Positions 8,813-16,752 of a stretch of 37,175 bases of DNA are shown one piece after another. The position numbers and the translations under genes are program-made. Position 1 is the stretch's first letter. Every line of letters begins with the position of its first letter. Source of the DNA: Caldithrix sp. (GTDB lineage Bacteria > Calditrichota > Calditrichia > Calditrichales > Calditrichaceae); contig DYOS01000022.1 of assembly GCA_020720405.1 (NCBI GenBank), forward strand, positions 1-37,175, in the 5' to 3' direction. Below the pieces are notes generated by a model. It was not told the DNA's origin. It saw only the letters and a list, made by a program, of their open reading frames with translations, and made no database searches.

Positions 8813-9312
8813 TAGTCGGTGCTGGAAAAGATGATTCCTCAATATCCATATGAAAAATTCGAAGCAGTGTGTCCCTCAAAAATTACAGATATCCTCGAAC
8901 CTAAAATATTCTTAAACAAGTTATAATGGACTAAAGTCCATAAAAATCAAGGGTTTCTATAGCCCCGGCCTTAAGGCCGGGGCTATAAAAAAACCAATAC
9001 TCCCGGGCTTTAGCCCAAATTCATGAATTGATCAGACTAAAAAATCCATTCCTGAAAATGGACAAAAGGAGTTTTCTCATCTTAAAACCAAAGGCACATA
9101 ATGACGATGGATGGTGCCATATGAACCAGCGCTTGTTTCACATGTCGATCATTTGGTCTAAATGATTCTTATACAGATTGGAAGAGTTTTGGGACGCACA
9201 GAACCTCCGGGAAATGAATGGTTATTTTCTTGTTCTGGTGGGAATAGACGTTATTTTAACCAACTTAACTACTTATATATTCTACATTTAAAAACTTTTT
9301 CAGCACCGACTA
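8813..9312. mobile_element. 500-bp non-coding element with terminal inverted repeats (MITE-like or IS remnant)
   Basis: The left end TAGTCGGTGCTGGAAAAG (8813-8830) is the reverse complement of the right end CTTTTTCAGCACCGACTA (9295-9312) at 17 of 18 positions. Both ends finish in TA; if TA is the duplicated target, the true repeats are 16 bp, a layout seen in IS630/mariner-type insertions. The interior has no long open frame and no transposase motif that I can recognise. It does contain several palindromes (separate entry). The element sits in the only large gap of the window, just upstream of the DUF5916 gene. Family assignment is not possible from the sequence alone. Confidence 0.6.
8926..9062. 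repeat. Cluster of REP/BIME-like palindromes
   Basis: Five hairpins in 137 bases: ATGGACT-AA-AGTCCAT (8926-8941); a 30-base perfect palindrome at 8958-8987 with core GGCCTTAAGGCC; GGGCT-TT-AGCCC (9005-9016); AATTCATGAATT (9018-9029); and TCCATT/AATGGA (9045-9062). The first three share a CT(A/T)(A/T)AG centre, and their centres are 38-39 bases apart, so they look like copies of one repeat unit. REP-type units of this form are usually spread by Y1 (RAYT) transposases; none is encoded here. Confidence 0.65.
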
Positions 9313-9394
9313 TATTAGTATAAATTACCGAAGGAAAGACGGTTTGAAGCAGTGATGGTTTGAAATAAGCAGTGAATAAACGTATAAGACAGGC

Positions 9395-9425
9395 AAAAAA
9401 ACAGCTCCCGGAGCGGAGCTGTTTT
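9395..9425 (-). terminator. Rho-independent terminator after the winged-helix gene
   Basis: AAAACAGCTCC (9398-9408) pairs with GGAGCTGTTTT (9415-9425) over a 6-base loop. On the minus strand the stem is followed by a run of seven T. It starts 10 bases past the gene's stop and probably ends the long pilus transcript. Confidence 0.85.
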
Positions 9426-9434
9426 AGTTACAAA

Positions 9435-9632
9435 TTAGCGCAGTGCAATTTTAAAAGAAGTGCGATACTTTTCGAAGTAAATATTATTTTCTCTGGCCAG
9501 CCAGCCGATGGCCGCATCGATTAAAAAAGTGTCTGTTTTTAAAGCTGTTTTTAACTGAGCGATAGTCATCGGCCCATTCTGTTCAAGCGTTCTATAAACT
9601 TCTCCGGCTATTATTCCAATTTCTTCAACCAT
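9435..9632 (-). CDS. Small winged helix-turn-helix protein, DUF2582 family
   Basis: A 65-residue protein of the DUF2582 winged-helix type: IGIIAGEVYRTLEQNGPMTI (helix 1 and the turn), then LKTALKTDTFLIDAAIGWLARENNIYFE, where AIGWLARE.NI.F is the characteristic recognition helix and wing. Members are common in Bacteroidota and relatives and are presumed DNA-binding; no target is known. The second ATG (9632) is preferred because GGGAGG ends 4 bases before it, whereas the first Met (9635) is almost on top of the site. It lies 160 bases after the lipoprotein gene on the same strand, so it may be the last member of the pilus transcript or a separate unit. Confidence 0.8.
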   Translation of the reverse strand: MVEEIGIIAGEVYRTLEQNGPMTIAQLKTALKTDTFLIDAAIGWLARENNIYFEKYRTSFKIALR

Positions 9633-9794
9633 CATTCCTCCCTTTGCTATGGGTTTTGTCAGACGTTTTCAAAGTATGGGCAGGTCCAAATATAGTCAAG
9701 TTAATTTCCCGTAATAAGATGGTTAGGATAATTGAAAAACGGTCATATTCTAACATCTCTGAGCCATTTGTAAACAGTATTATACAAACCGGAC

Positions 9795-11216
9795 TTAGTT
9801 CTCATCATTATCACCTAAAATACTAACCGAGCGATAGCCGTTTCCAGAAACCGGTGTTTCTACTTTGATACTTATATACACCTGCGGCGTTTCGAGGCTG
9901 TCGCCCGGAGCCCAGGCAAAGCTGAAATCTGTTGTTCCTGCGCCACTGAATTGTGTATCACGGGTTGTAATATTGACATCACCATAAACCGCTCCATCCG
10001 TGGCTTCAACCGAAATACGGGAACCGCTAACCAGGGGATAACCCCAGATATCCGATATGGTGTAATTAAATTGAAGCGGTGTATTCGTATAATCGAAATT
10101 AAAATGATCCGGTGAAATTACAATCGGACCGGTCTGGCCGGTCAGCAGCAGATTTCCGGAGATGGAAAGCAGGTCAGACTGCAGGGTATCGCCATACGTG
10201 TGAGCTGTGATTTTAGCCAATGAGACAATCTGAGGCTGTGGTGGTAATGGAAAGGCGCTCATGTATTCAACTGTAGCCCGACCCATCTCATCGGTAACTG
10301 CTGCACCTTCAATAATACCGTAATCAGAATTGAAATAAACTATTGTACCCGGCGCCACGGGATTACTGTAGCGGTCGCCAACGAATGCAGTTATCTCATC
10401 GATGATACCGAGATGCACATGGCCGGCAATATTAACATATTCAAAGCCCAGACTCAGATGATCCTGATCGGGCAATCCGCCATATACCGCAACCCGCACC
10501 GGTAATGAATGAACAATATCAGTATCACTTTCCAGCCAGGCGTTTATTTGTACCGGACCGGCAATTGTGCCACTGTTTAAAACCGTATAGGCCAAACCGC
10601 GGACCGTGGTCATGGTATCCGGAAATAGATATTCTCCGCCACCCGGCCCATTCAGAATTTCAAAATGAACCAGCGCTTTATGGTCTGTGTCCACCGGAAC
10701 ACCGGCTGCGTCGGTCACCCTGAACTGAATCATAGCTGTTTCCTGCAGGCCGGAAGTTTTTACATAGACATGCGAGTTATGTTTTCCATAAATCTCAATG
10801 TGGGCCGGTTCTCCGCTTATTTCCTCATCCGGATCGTCAATCGGCAGCGAGTCATTGCCGGCAGTCTTCATCAATACGTCGGGCACGGTGGTTTGCATTC
10901 CGCGTTTTGCCTGAACATAAACCCCATTCAGTTCATAACCGATTTTGCTGACCTGCAGAGTAATATCAAATTCATCCTCTTCACCTTCGGGTTCGAAATT
11001 CAGCGTGAAATTGCCGGCATTATCCGAAACGGTTTGGGTAAAATGATCCTGAACAGTGATTAAGGCACCTTCGAGAGGGAAAACCTGGGTTTCAGACAGA
11101 AAGTAAACCTTCCCTTTCAGGTTCAGCAGACGGTCGGGATCCGTTTCGGAAGTGTCTTTACAGGAAGTCAGAATAAGCAACGTAAAAATAAAGCCAAAGA
11201 GAATAGGTTTTTTCAC
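9795..11216 (-). CDS. Lipoprotein with carboxypeptidase-regulatory-like and Big_1 Ig-like domains
   Basis: A 473-residue predicted lipoprotein. The lipobox LTSC puts the modified Cys at residue 19, after a hydrophobic signal. Residues about 31-115 resemble a carboxypeptidase regulatory-like beta-sandwich (LEGALITVQD, SDNAGNFTLNFE). Further on are invasin/intimin-type Big_1 segments (FVGDRYSNPVAPGTIVYFNS, AAVTDEMGRATVEYMS near residues 280-330), then more strand-rich sequence. The GTG start has GGGAGG 4 bases upstream (11221-11226). It begins 12 bases after pilT and is surely co-transcribed with the pilus genes. It could be a surface-exposed adhesin, a secretion substrate or an accessory lipoprotein of the machine; nothing in it looks like a classic small pilotin such as PilF or PilW. 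Confidence 0.7.
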   Translation of the reverse strand: MKKPILFGFIFTLLILTSCKDTSETDPDRLLNLKGKVYFLSETQVFPLEGALITVQDHFTQTVSDNAGNFTLNFEPEGEEDEFDITLQVSKIGYELNGVYVQAKRGMQTTVPDVLMKTAGNDSLPIDDPDEEISGEPAHIEIYGKHNSHVYVKTSGLQETAMIQFRVTDAAGVPVDTDHKALVHFEILNGPGGGEYLFPDTMTTVRGLAYTVLNSGTIAGPVQINAWLESDTDIVHSLPVRVAVYGGLPDQDHLSLGFEYVNIAGHVHLGIIDEITAFVGDRYSNPVAPGTIVYFNSDYGIIEGAAVTDEMGRATVEYMSAFPLPPQPQIVSLAKITAHTYGDTLQSDLLSISGNLLLTGQTGPIVISPDHFNFDYTNTPLQFNYTISDIWGYPLVSGSRISVEATDGAVYGDVNITTRDTQFSGAGTTDFSFAWAPGDSLETPQVYISIKVETPVSGNGYRSVSILGDNDEN

Positions 11217-11228
11217 AATTCCTCCCTG

Positions 11229-12266
11229 TTAAACTAAATCGGTAAGCTCAATATTTGGAGCCACCAGGTTATATTCTTTGAGCCGTTTCAATCCTTTTTG
11301 GAAGGATTGCATGCCGAACTCCGTTCCAGTCTGGATAGCGTTGTCCAACTGATGCGTTTTACCTTCCCGAATCAGGTTACGAACCGCCGGACTGGCGGCC
11401 ATAATTTCAAGAAGGGCAACCCGGTCGTCCTTCATCGACATGCGCACCAGACGCTGGGCTATTACAGCAACCAATGAGGCGGCCAGAACCATTCTGATCT
11501 GCTGCTGCTGTTCCGGAGGAAAAACATTTATAATACGATCCACTGTTTCCGCTGCCGAATTAGTATGCAGGGTACTCAGAACGAGGTGGCCGGTTTCAGC
11601 GGCATGAAGCGCATTGGTTATTGTTTCCAGATCGCGCATTTCACCAACCAGAATAACATCCGGGTCTTCGCGCAGGGCGCTGCGCAGGGCTGTTGAAAAA
11701 TGATCGGTGTGGCGACCGACTTCCCGCTGGTGAATAACGCTTTCCCGGGGGGTGTGAACGTATTCAATCGGGTCTTCGATGGTAATGATGTGGGCCCGGC
11801 GGGTCATGTTTATTTCATGAATCAATGCCGCAAGCGTAGTTGATTTCCCGCTGCCGGTCGGTCCGGTCATCAGAATCAGACCTTTTTTCCGTTTGCAGAA
11901 CTCACTTAAAACTTCGGGTAACTGCAAATCCTGCAGTGTTCTGATTTTGGCCGGAATCAACCGGAAGGCGGCACTTAATCCATTGAGATGTTTGAAAATA
12001 TTTACCCGGAACCGCACCTGGCCCTGCAGATCAATACCAAGGTCAACTTCTTTCTGCGACTTAATCTGTTTTTTCTGATTTTCATCCAGATAAGGCACCA
12101 GAAATTCGAACAACTCATCTTCTGTAACCGGAGGGGCATCAACCCGTTTTAGCTCGCCGAGCAGGCGCAGTACCGGCGGGCTGCCGGTGATGAAGTGGAT
12201 GTCGGAAGCATTTACCTGGTGGGCAAATTTTAATGTATTCTGAAATATCGGATTCATATTATTCAT
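11229..12266 (-). CDS. pilT: Type IV pilus retraction ATPase PilT
   Basis: A 345-residue cytoplasmic hexameric ATPase that powers pilus disassembly. It has Walker A GPTGSGKST (near 134), the Asp box IEDPIEY, Walker B VILVGEMRD (near 201), a His box (LSTLHTNSAAET) and the C-terminal PilT hallmark VRNLIREGK (near 297) followed by IQTG...GMQSF. That last motif separates PilT from PilB/GspE. The ATG at 12266 overlaps the secretin stop (ATGAATAA), which suggests translational coupling; the frame extends upstream to 12296 without support. There is no pilU. A retraction ATPase in the same operon as GspL-like and GspK-like components is the best evidence that the machine is a retractable pilus. Confidence 0.95.
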   Translation of the reverse strand: MNNMNPIFQNTLKFAHQVNASDIHFITGSPPVLRLLGELKRVDAPPVTEDELFEFLVPYLDENQKKQIKSQKEVDLGIDLQGQVRFRVNIFKHLNGLSAAFRLIPAKIRTLQDLQLPEVLSEFCKRKKGLILMTGPTGSGKSTTLAALIHEINMTRRAHIITIEDPIEYVHTPRESVIHQREVGRHTDHFSTALRSALREDPDVILVGEMRDLETITNALHAAETGHLVLSTLHTNSAAETVDRIINVFPPEQQQQIRMVLAASLVAVIAQRLVRMSMKDDRVALLEIMAASPAVRNLIREGKTHQLDNAIQTGTEFGMQSFQKGLKRLKEYNLVAPNIELTDLV

Positions 12267-13572
12267 TGCCGCTGGGGTTAGTATCCTTGGCCTCATTAAT
12301 GATTTTGGTCGTGATAAAAATCAGCAGGTCGTTCTTTGTCACCTTGATATCGCGGTGCTGAAATAAATAACCTAAAAGCGGGATATCGCCCAGCAACCAG
12401 ATTTTATTGATGATTTCTGATTTTGAATCTTTGACCAGCCCGCCAAGAACCAGAGTTTCACCGTCTTTCAGAATAACGGTGGCTTCGACCTCTCTTTTGG
12501 ATGTAATCGGTTGCGGCGCTTCGGCATCTCCGGTGTAACCAACAATTTCCTCAAGAACAGGATGTACCTGCAAGGTGATATAATCATCATCGCCAATCAA
12601 CGGGATAACATCGAGCCGGATACTGACATCTTTGTCTTTATAGGTAATGATATCACCGGATACACCACGGGAAATTTCCTTGATGGGAATAATCGTCCCG
12701 ATTTTGATACTGGCCCGGCGATTGTTTAGGGTAGTCACCCTGGGATTTGAGATCAGTTTTGATGTGTTGTCTGTGGCCAAAATATCGAGTGTGGCTTTCA
12801 GGTTATCAAAGGTCAGTACACCAAGATTTAGATCATTCGATGAGTTTGGCAGTTGATACCAGGCCGAAAGCAGACTGGCGCCCTGTTGATTATTCTGGCC
12901 CTGCGTGATTGGTGCATTCGTTTCAGCCCCGGTCATTTTTACGCTGACGGAGGTAGGATAATCAATTCCGACTTTTTTCTCATTGCCAACCAGTTTTTCC
13001 ACAAGCCGCACCTCAATCTGAACCTGACGTTCCGGTTTATCCATCTGGCGGATGACTTTTCCGATCTGGCGGACATTTTCCCAGACATCAGTAACAACCA
13101 GTCGGTTTGAGCGAACCAGAGTTTCCTTATCCGCATTTTCCGATTTCAATGCTTCTACTTTGCCCCGCTCGGAAAGCATCGGTTCCAGAGTGTGCTTAAG
13201 GCTAAATCCTTCCAGGTAACGCAGATCAAAAACCTGGCTGGTCAGATCACCATTCAGCTTCATCGCCTCCGGTTTGATGATCAGAACATTTTCACCTATG
13301 ACATAGTGATAACCATTGGCCTTAAGGATTGAGTTAAACGCTTCAGAAAGCGGAACATTTTCAAGAGAAATGGTAACCCGGGCGTTGGCCTCTCCACTGA
13401 TGACCACATTGATGCCGTATTGTTTGGCCAGAAACCGGACAACATTATCCAAAGTTGTGCTGACAAAACTTGTGGTTACTTTTTGTTGAAGAATTTTTTC
13501 CAGCTCATCAGCCCGGCTGATCTGGGTGAAGGCAAAGAGAATGATAAAGAGAATATTCAAGCGGCGGTGCAT
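12259..13572 (-). CDS. pilQ: Short secretin of the T4P/T2SS type (PilQ/GspD family)
   Basis: The outer-membrane channel for the pilus or pseudopilus. A signal peptide (residues 1-21, cut after SRA) is followed by an STN-type domain (about 35-95: DNVVRFLAKQYGINVVISGE, VTISLENVPLSEAF), one NolW/N1 domain (about 112-180: VFDLRYLEG.., NRLVVTD), then the secretin core (about 250-427: LISNPRVTTLNN, VEATVILKDGETLVLGGLVK, IPLLGYLF, ITTKII). At 437 residues it is much shorter than typical PilQ or GspD (about 650-750): it lacks AMIN domains and most N repeats. The start is well supported by AAGGAGAG four bases upstream of the ATG. The symbol is by position next to pilP and pilO; gspD would be equally defensible. 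Confidence 0.9.
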   Translation of the reverse strand: MHRRLNILFIILFAFTQISRADELEKILQQKVTTSFVSTTLDNVVRFLAKQYGINVVISGEANARVTISLENVPLSEAFNSILKANGYHYVIGENVLIIKPEAMKLNGDLTSQVFDLRYLEGFSLKHTLEPMLSERGKVEALKSENADKETLVRSNRLVVTDVWENVRQIGKVIRQMDKPERQVQIEVRLVEKLVGNEKKVGIDYPTSVSVKMTGAETNAPITQGQNNQQGASLLSAWYQLPNSSNDLNLGVLTFDNLKATLDILATDNTSKLISNPRVTTLNNRRASIKIGTIIPIKEISRGVSGDIITYKDKDVSIRLDVIPLIGDDDYITLQVHPVLEEIVGYTGDAEAPQPITSKREVEATVILKDGETLVLGGLVKDSKSEIINKIWLLGDIPLLGYLFQHRDIKVTKNDLLIFITTKIINEAKDTNPSGNE

Positions 13573-13581
13573 AGGCTCTCC

Positions 13582-14043
13582 TTAGTTGGCTAAAGTCAGT
13601 TCTTTCCGCTTCTGACCATCCGAAAGAACAACCCTGGTTTTGGAAATTGAAATTACCGTATAGCCGGCAACCATCTCACCGGTTTTTACTATTTTATCAT
13701 TAATCAGGGCGAAGCTGTTTTCGCCATCGGCATTTGTAGCCTGCAGAACCAGTTTCACTTCAACAACCTGAACGGTTTCCTGGGTGTGAAAGGAGGTACT
13801 GCGTTTGGGTACGATATAAAAAGGATTTGTACCCCAGTTGCTCAAAGCGGCCTGAAAAGTCACTTCCGCCTTAGTTTTTGTTATCTCAGTATTCTCGGTC
13901 TTCTCCGCCACTTTTTGCTTCTTCGAAGAACCCGAATAGAATTTGGAATAGGTTTCGGGGTTATTGATTACATCGATGATAAAAAAGGCCACCACAATGG
14001 CCAGAAATATGAGCAGTCTTTTTTGACTTTTATTGATTTCCAT
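13582..14043 (-). CDS. Pilus assembly protein PilP/GspC-like
   Basis: A 153-residue inner-membrane protein: short cytoplasmic N-terminus, one membrane helix (about 9-26), a charged linker, then a small periplasmic beta-domain. The last 55 residues (SFALINDKIVKTGEMVAGYTVISISKTRVVLSDGQKRKELTL) have the pattern of the GspC homology region/PilP domain, which docks the inner-membrane complex onto the secretin. NPFYIVPKR recalls the DPF segment that starts such domains. It lies between pilO and the secretin, exactly where PilP is expected, 9 bases from the secretin start. Naming is by position and domain shape, since sequence conservation in this family is low. Confidence 0.7.
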   Translation of the reverse strand: MEINKSQKRLLIFLAIVVAFFIIDVINNPETYSKFYSGSSKKQKVAEKTENTEITKTKAEVTFQAALSNWGTNPFYIVPKRSTSFHTQETVQVVEVKLVLQATNADGENSFALINDKIVKTGEMVAGYTVISISKTRVVLSDGQKRKELTLAN

Positions 14044-14054
14044 ATTATTCCTGC

Positions 14055-14597
14055 CTAATCATTCCAGGTGTAAAGTCTGGCACTTATCTGTGCCTGAAGA
14101 AGATTCTGGCCTTCCTGCAACCGGCTAATGGTTATCATTTCCGGGATGACATAAAAGGGCAAAGTTGGCCAATTCTCGATATACCGTCCGATATTTATAA
14201 AATCACCATGAACTGTAATCATGATCGGCAGTGCGATAACTTTGGTAGTCTGACCGCTTAACATGAAATTTTCATCGGTTGAGGTAAAGTCCATCAGCCG
14301 GACATCATACTGACCGGCAAAACTATTCATCGATGAAGTGACAATTGTCAGTTGATCTTTGCGGATAAATTTGCTCTTCTCCTGGTCAAGCCTGGCCTGC
14401 TGTTCCTTAAATTTTTCCTCAATATGCCTGATATTAATATTGGCATTCCGGGCATTTTTCAGCTTGTCGGATATTTGTTCCAGTTTACCCTGCTCAGACA
14501 GCAGTTTCTTTTCTTGCCGTTCAAACCATAAAAAATACCAGCCCGCACCCACAAGAATCAGAGCAACTAATTGGATAATGAAAATCTTTTTTTGCAT
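14055..14597 (-). CDS. pilO: Pilus assembly protein PilO/GspM-like
   Basis: A 180-residue bitopic inner-membrane protein: membrane helix about 6-24, coiled coil about 27-80 (rich in Lys, Glu and Gln), then a ferredoxin-like periplasmic domain (about 85-175) with LPIMITVHGDFINIGRYIENWPTLP, the most conserved PilO stretch. PilO pairs with PilN in the periplasm to form the alignment complex between platform and secretin. It follows the PilM-PilN fusion by 8 bases and precedes the PilP-like gene by 11, the canonical MNOP order. Confidence 0.85.
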   Translation of the reverse strand: MQKKIFIIQLVALILVGAGWYFLWFERQEKKLLSEQGKLEQISDKLKNARNANINIRHIEEKFKEQQARLDQEKSKFIRKDQLTIVTSSMNSFAGQYDVRLMDFTSTDENFMLSGQTTKVIALPIMITVHGDFINIGRYIENWPTLPFYVIPEMITISRLQEGQNLLQAQISARLYTWND

Positions 14598-14605
14598 GTC
14601 ATAAC

Positions 14606-16732
14606 CTACAGGTATAGCCGCAAGGCGAAATGGGTTCTTTTCTCTTCCGGGTATTTATTTTTATTCAGTAGTTCAACCTGCTTAAAATATCCGGCCTCAG
14701 ACAGGCGGTTTATGAAGTTGAACAGATTGACATCGCTCATCAGGTTTTCTGTAAACAGGTCCCCTTCCAGCTCAATCTGGTATTTATAAACCGGTTCTAT
14801 CTTCTTTTTCTTTTTTTTGTCTTCCAGTTCAATCAGGTTGATCATGTCGATTTTTTCCAGGCGGATGCCCTGCGGTACTTCATTACTCAGGTATTTCATG
14901 ACCTCGATAATCGGTGGTCGTTCGCGGACAAAACCACGCAGTTCAGAGTTCTCACTGTTAACCGACTGGATTTTTCCGATAAAATCGTTGTACATGCCCT
15001 CTATCGGATTCAGCCGGTCATATTCTTTCTGATAGGTAATGGTCAGATTTTGGGTTTTATTGATGATTTTATGCTGGAGATAAGATAAATAACCAGCGCC
15101 GGCCAAAGTGAAGAAGAATATTATTAACAGAAATGAGTTCAGCTTGGAGAAAAGTTGTTTCGTTTTATACCGTTCCGGTAGAAAATTAAAATCATTCTCC
15201 TTATAAACAGCAGTTCCGATAGTCGATGTAAATTCTCCAAATTCGAGTCTTTTTGACTCACTGTCACTGAGTCGGGGCGCCATCAGGTAAATTGGAATCT
15301 GCAGCCGGTTTTTCAGATACGGCACCAGGCTTTCCTTGCGGATGGCATATCCGGTAAGATATATCGTCTCAACGAAATTTTTATTTTCCTTCCCCTGAAA
15401 AAAGGCCAGCGAGCGCAGAATTTCTGAGAAAAAGGTATGCAGTACGGGGTTCTGTTTGTTCTGTAACTCATTGATCCGGGAATGCAAACGTTCCTTTAGA
15501 CTCAGCGCACCTGTACCGGCAGATTCCACTACTACCGATGCCAGCTCAGTCTGATCCATTCTGGTTTGTCCGCCTTTATCATCATGGATCATTACCTCAA
15601 GATTCCGGGCGCCAATGCTCACATTGCGGATAAATTCAATATTACGGTTACGGATTAAACAGATTTGAGTAATATCATAGGCGAAATCAATAATAATATT
15701 GGTTTTGTCTGAATCTACCATTGCGTTATAAGCAGCATGCAGAGAAACCGGCCGGGGAATAAACCGGGTAATGTCCAGAGCAAGATCACTAAAAACCTGC
15801 ATGTATTTGTTCAGAACCTCATCCGGGGCAACCACAATTAAAACATTTATCGTTGGAATATCATTGAACAGGTATTCATCAACAATTTTATAGGACCAGA
15901 TGCTTTGTTCTGTAAAATTCTGGAGTTCGGTCATATTCTTATTCAGCAGGGCATTTTCCAGATCACGCCTGTTTTTCATTTTTGGCAAAGCAACCTGGCG
16001 AATTTTAAACTCGTTGCTGAATATGCTGATATTCAGCTCCATATTTTTTTTATAATGCCGGCTGACTACATTTTCAAGACCAATCTGCAGCGCTTTGTAA
16101 CGGTTGACCTGCTCGGTAGGAAATTTCTGATCTCCAAATTTTATAACCTGCAGCCTCCCGGGAATGCGGTTCCCGACGAGATAACGTAATTTATCATTAT
16201 CAATATCAATGGCCAGAACCCGTTTCGCCTTTAGTCTTTCTTTGAAAGTGAGCGGCTTTGAAAAATTGTCCTGCACATTGGCAATAATCTCGGCCGGAAC
16301 AGACAAGCTTGCCTCTTGCTGAAAAATAGTTTCTGATCCTGTTGGTTTGGGCGAAATATTTTTGGGTTCGTTTTTTGAGGCCGCAGCCGGCTTTGGTGCC
16401 GGAGCCTGATCCTGTTTTGTCAGAACTTCTATCGGTAATGCCGGTTCTGCAGAGTGAGTGCTGGATTTTGCGGCCTGTTCAATATTCTCCATCATTTTAC
16501 CAGATAGTTTGGTATGAGTATCCTCAACAAATGATTTATTCTTTTTTTCATCATGCGTGAATTTCAATAGCTTCTCTTTTGGTGACTCCGGCCGGGTACT
16601 GGCCCGGGCCAGATCCAACCCGATTTGATGAGCGGAGTGGTCATCTACCTGTTCTAATAATTTGCCGGCCTCCGGATAAATAATGGCTTTACCTTCAACC
16701 GGTCGTTTTTGGGGAGTTTTTTTCTCTGCCAA
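14606..16732 (-). CDS. PilM-PilN fusion protein (GspL-like) with long N-terminal extension
   Basis: A 708-residue protein joining two normally separate pilus components. Residues 1-165 are charged, Ala/Pro/Lys-rich and probably disordered. About 168-500 is the actin-like PilM fold, starting with the phosphate-1 strand RVLAIDIDNDKLRYL and including IIIDFAYDITQICLI. The PilN N-terminal motif follows inside the chain as NFLPERYK (near 510; compare INLLP in PilN, the peptide that PilM binds). Next come a membrane helix (about 527-548, FLLIIFFFTLAGAGYLSYL) and the periplasmic PilN domain with coiled coil. The overall plan (cytoplasmic actin-like domain, helix, periplasmic domain) equals GspL of type II secretion. 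The extension has no recognisable domain. Confidence 0.85.
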   Translation of the reverse strand: MAEKKTPQKRPVEGKAIIYPEAGKLLEQVDDHSAHQIGLDLARASTRPESPKEKLLKFTHDEKKNKSFVEDTHTKLSGKMMENIEQAAKSSTHSAEPALPIEVLTKQDQAPAPKPAAASKNEPKNISPKPTGSETIFQQEASLSVPAEIIANVQDNFSKPLTFKERLKAKRVLAIDIDNDKLRYLVGNRIPGRLQVIKFGDQKFPTEQVNRYKALQIGLENVVSRHYKKNMELNISIFSNEFKIRQVALPKMKNRRDLENALLNKNMTELQNFTEQSIWSYKIVDEYLFNDIPTINVLIVVAPDEVLNKYMQVFSDLALDITRFIPRPVSLHAAYNAMVDSDKTNIIIDFAYDITQICLIRNRNIEFIRNVSIGARNLEVMIHDDKGGQTRMDQTELASVVVESAGTGALSLKERLHSRINELQNKQNPVLHTFFSEILRSLAFFQGKENKNFVETIYLTGYAIRKESLVPYLKNRLQIPIYLMAPRLSDSESKRLEFGEFTSTIGTAVYKENDFNFLPERYKTKQLFSKLNSFLLIIFFFTLAGAGYLSYLQHKIINKTQNLTITYQKEYDRLNPIEGMYNDFIGKIQSVNSENSELRGFVRERPPIIEVMKYLSNEVPQGIRLEKIDMINLIELEDKKKKKKIEPVYKYQIELEGDLFTENLMSDVNLFNFINRLSEAGYFKQVELLNKNKYPEEKRTHFALRLYL

Positions 16733-16752
16733 GATCGGACCTCATAACTTTA

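Noticed and set aside
9058-9165. 35-codon frame (MDKRSFLILKPKAH...) inside the inverted-repeat element, continued in frame after a stop
   Set aside because: Considered as a transposase remnant (it has two His-rich bits), but it is too short and has no diagnostic HUH or DDE motif.
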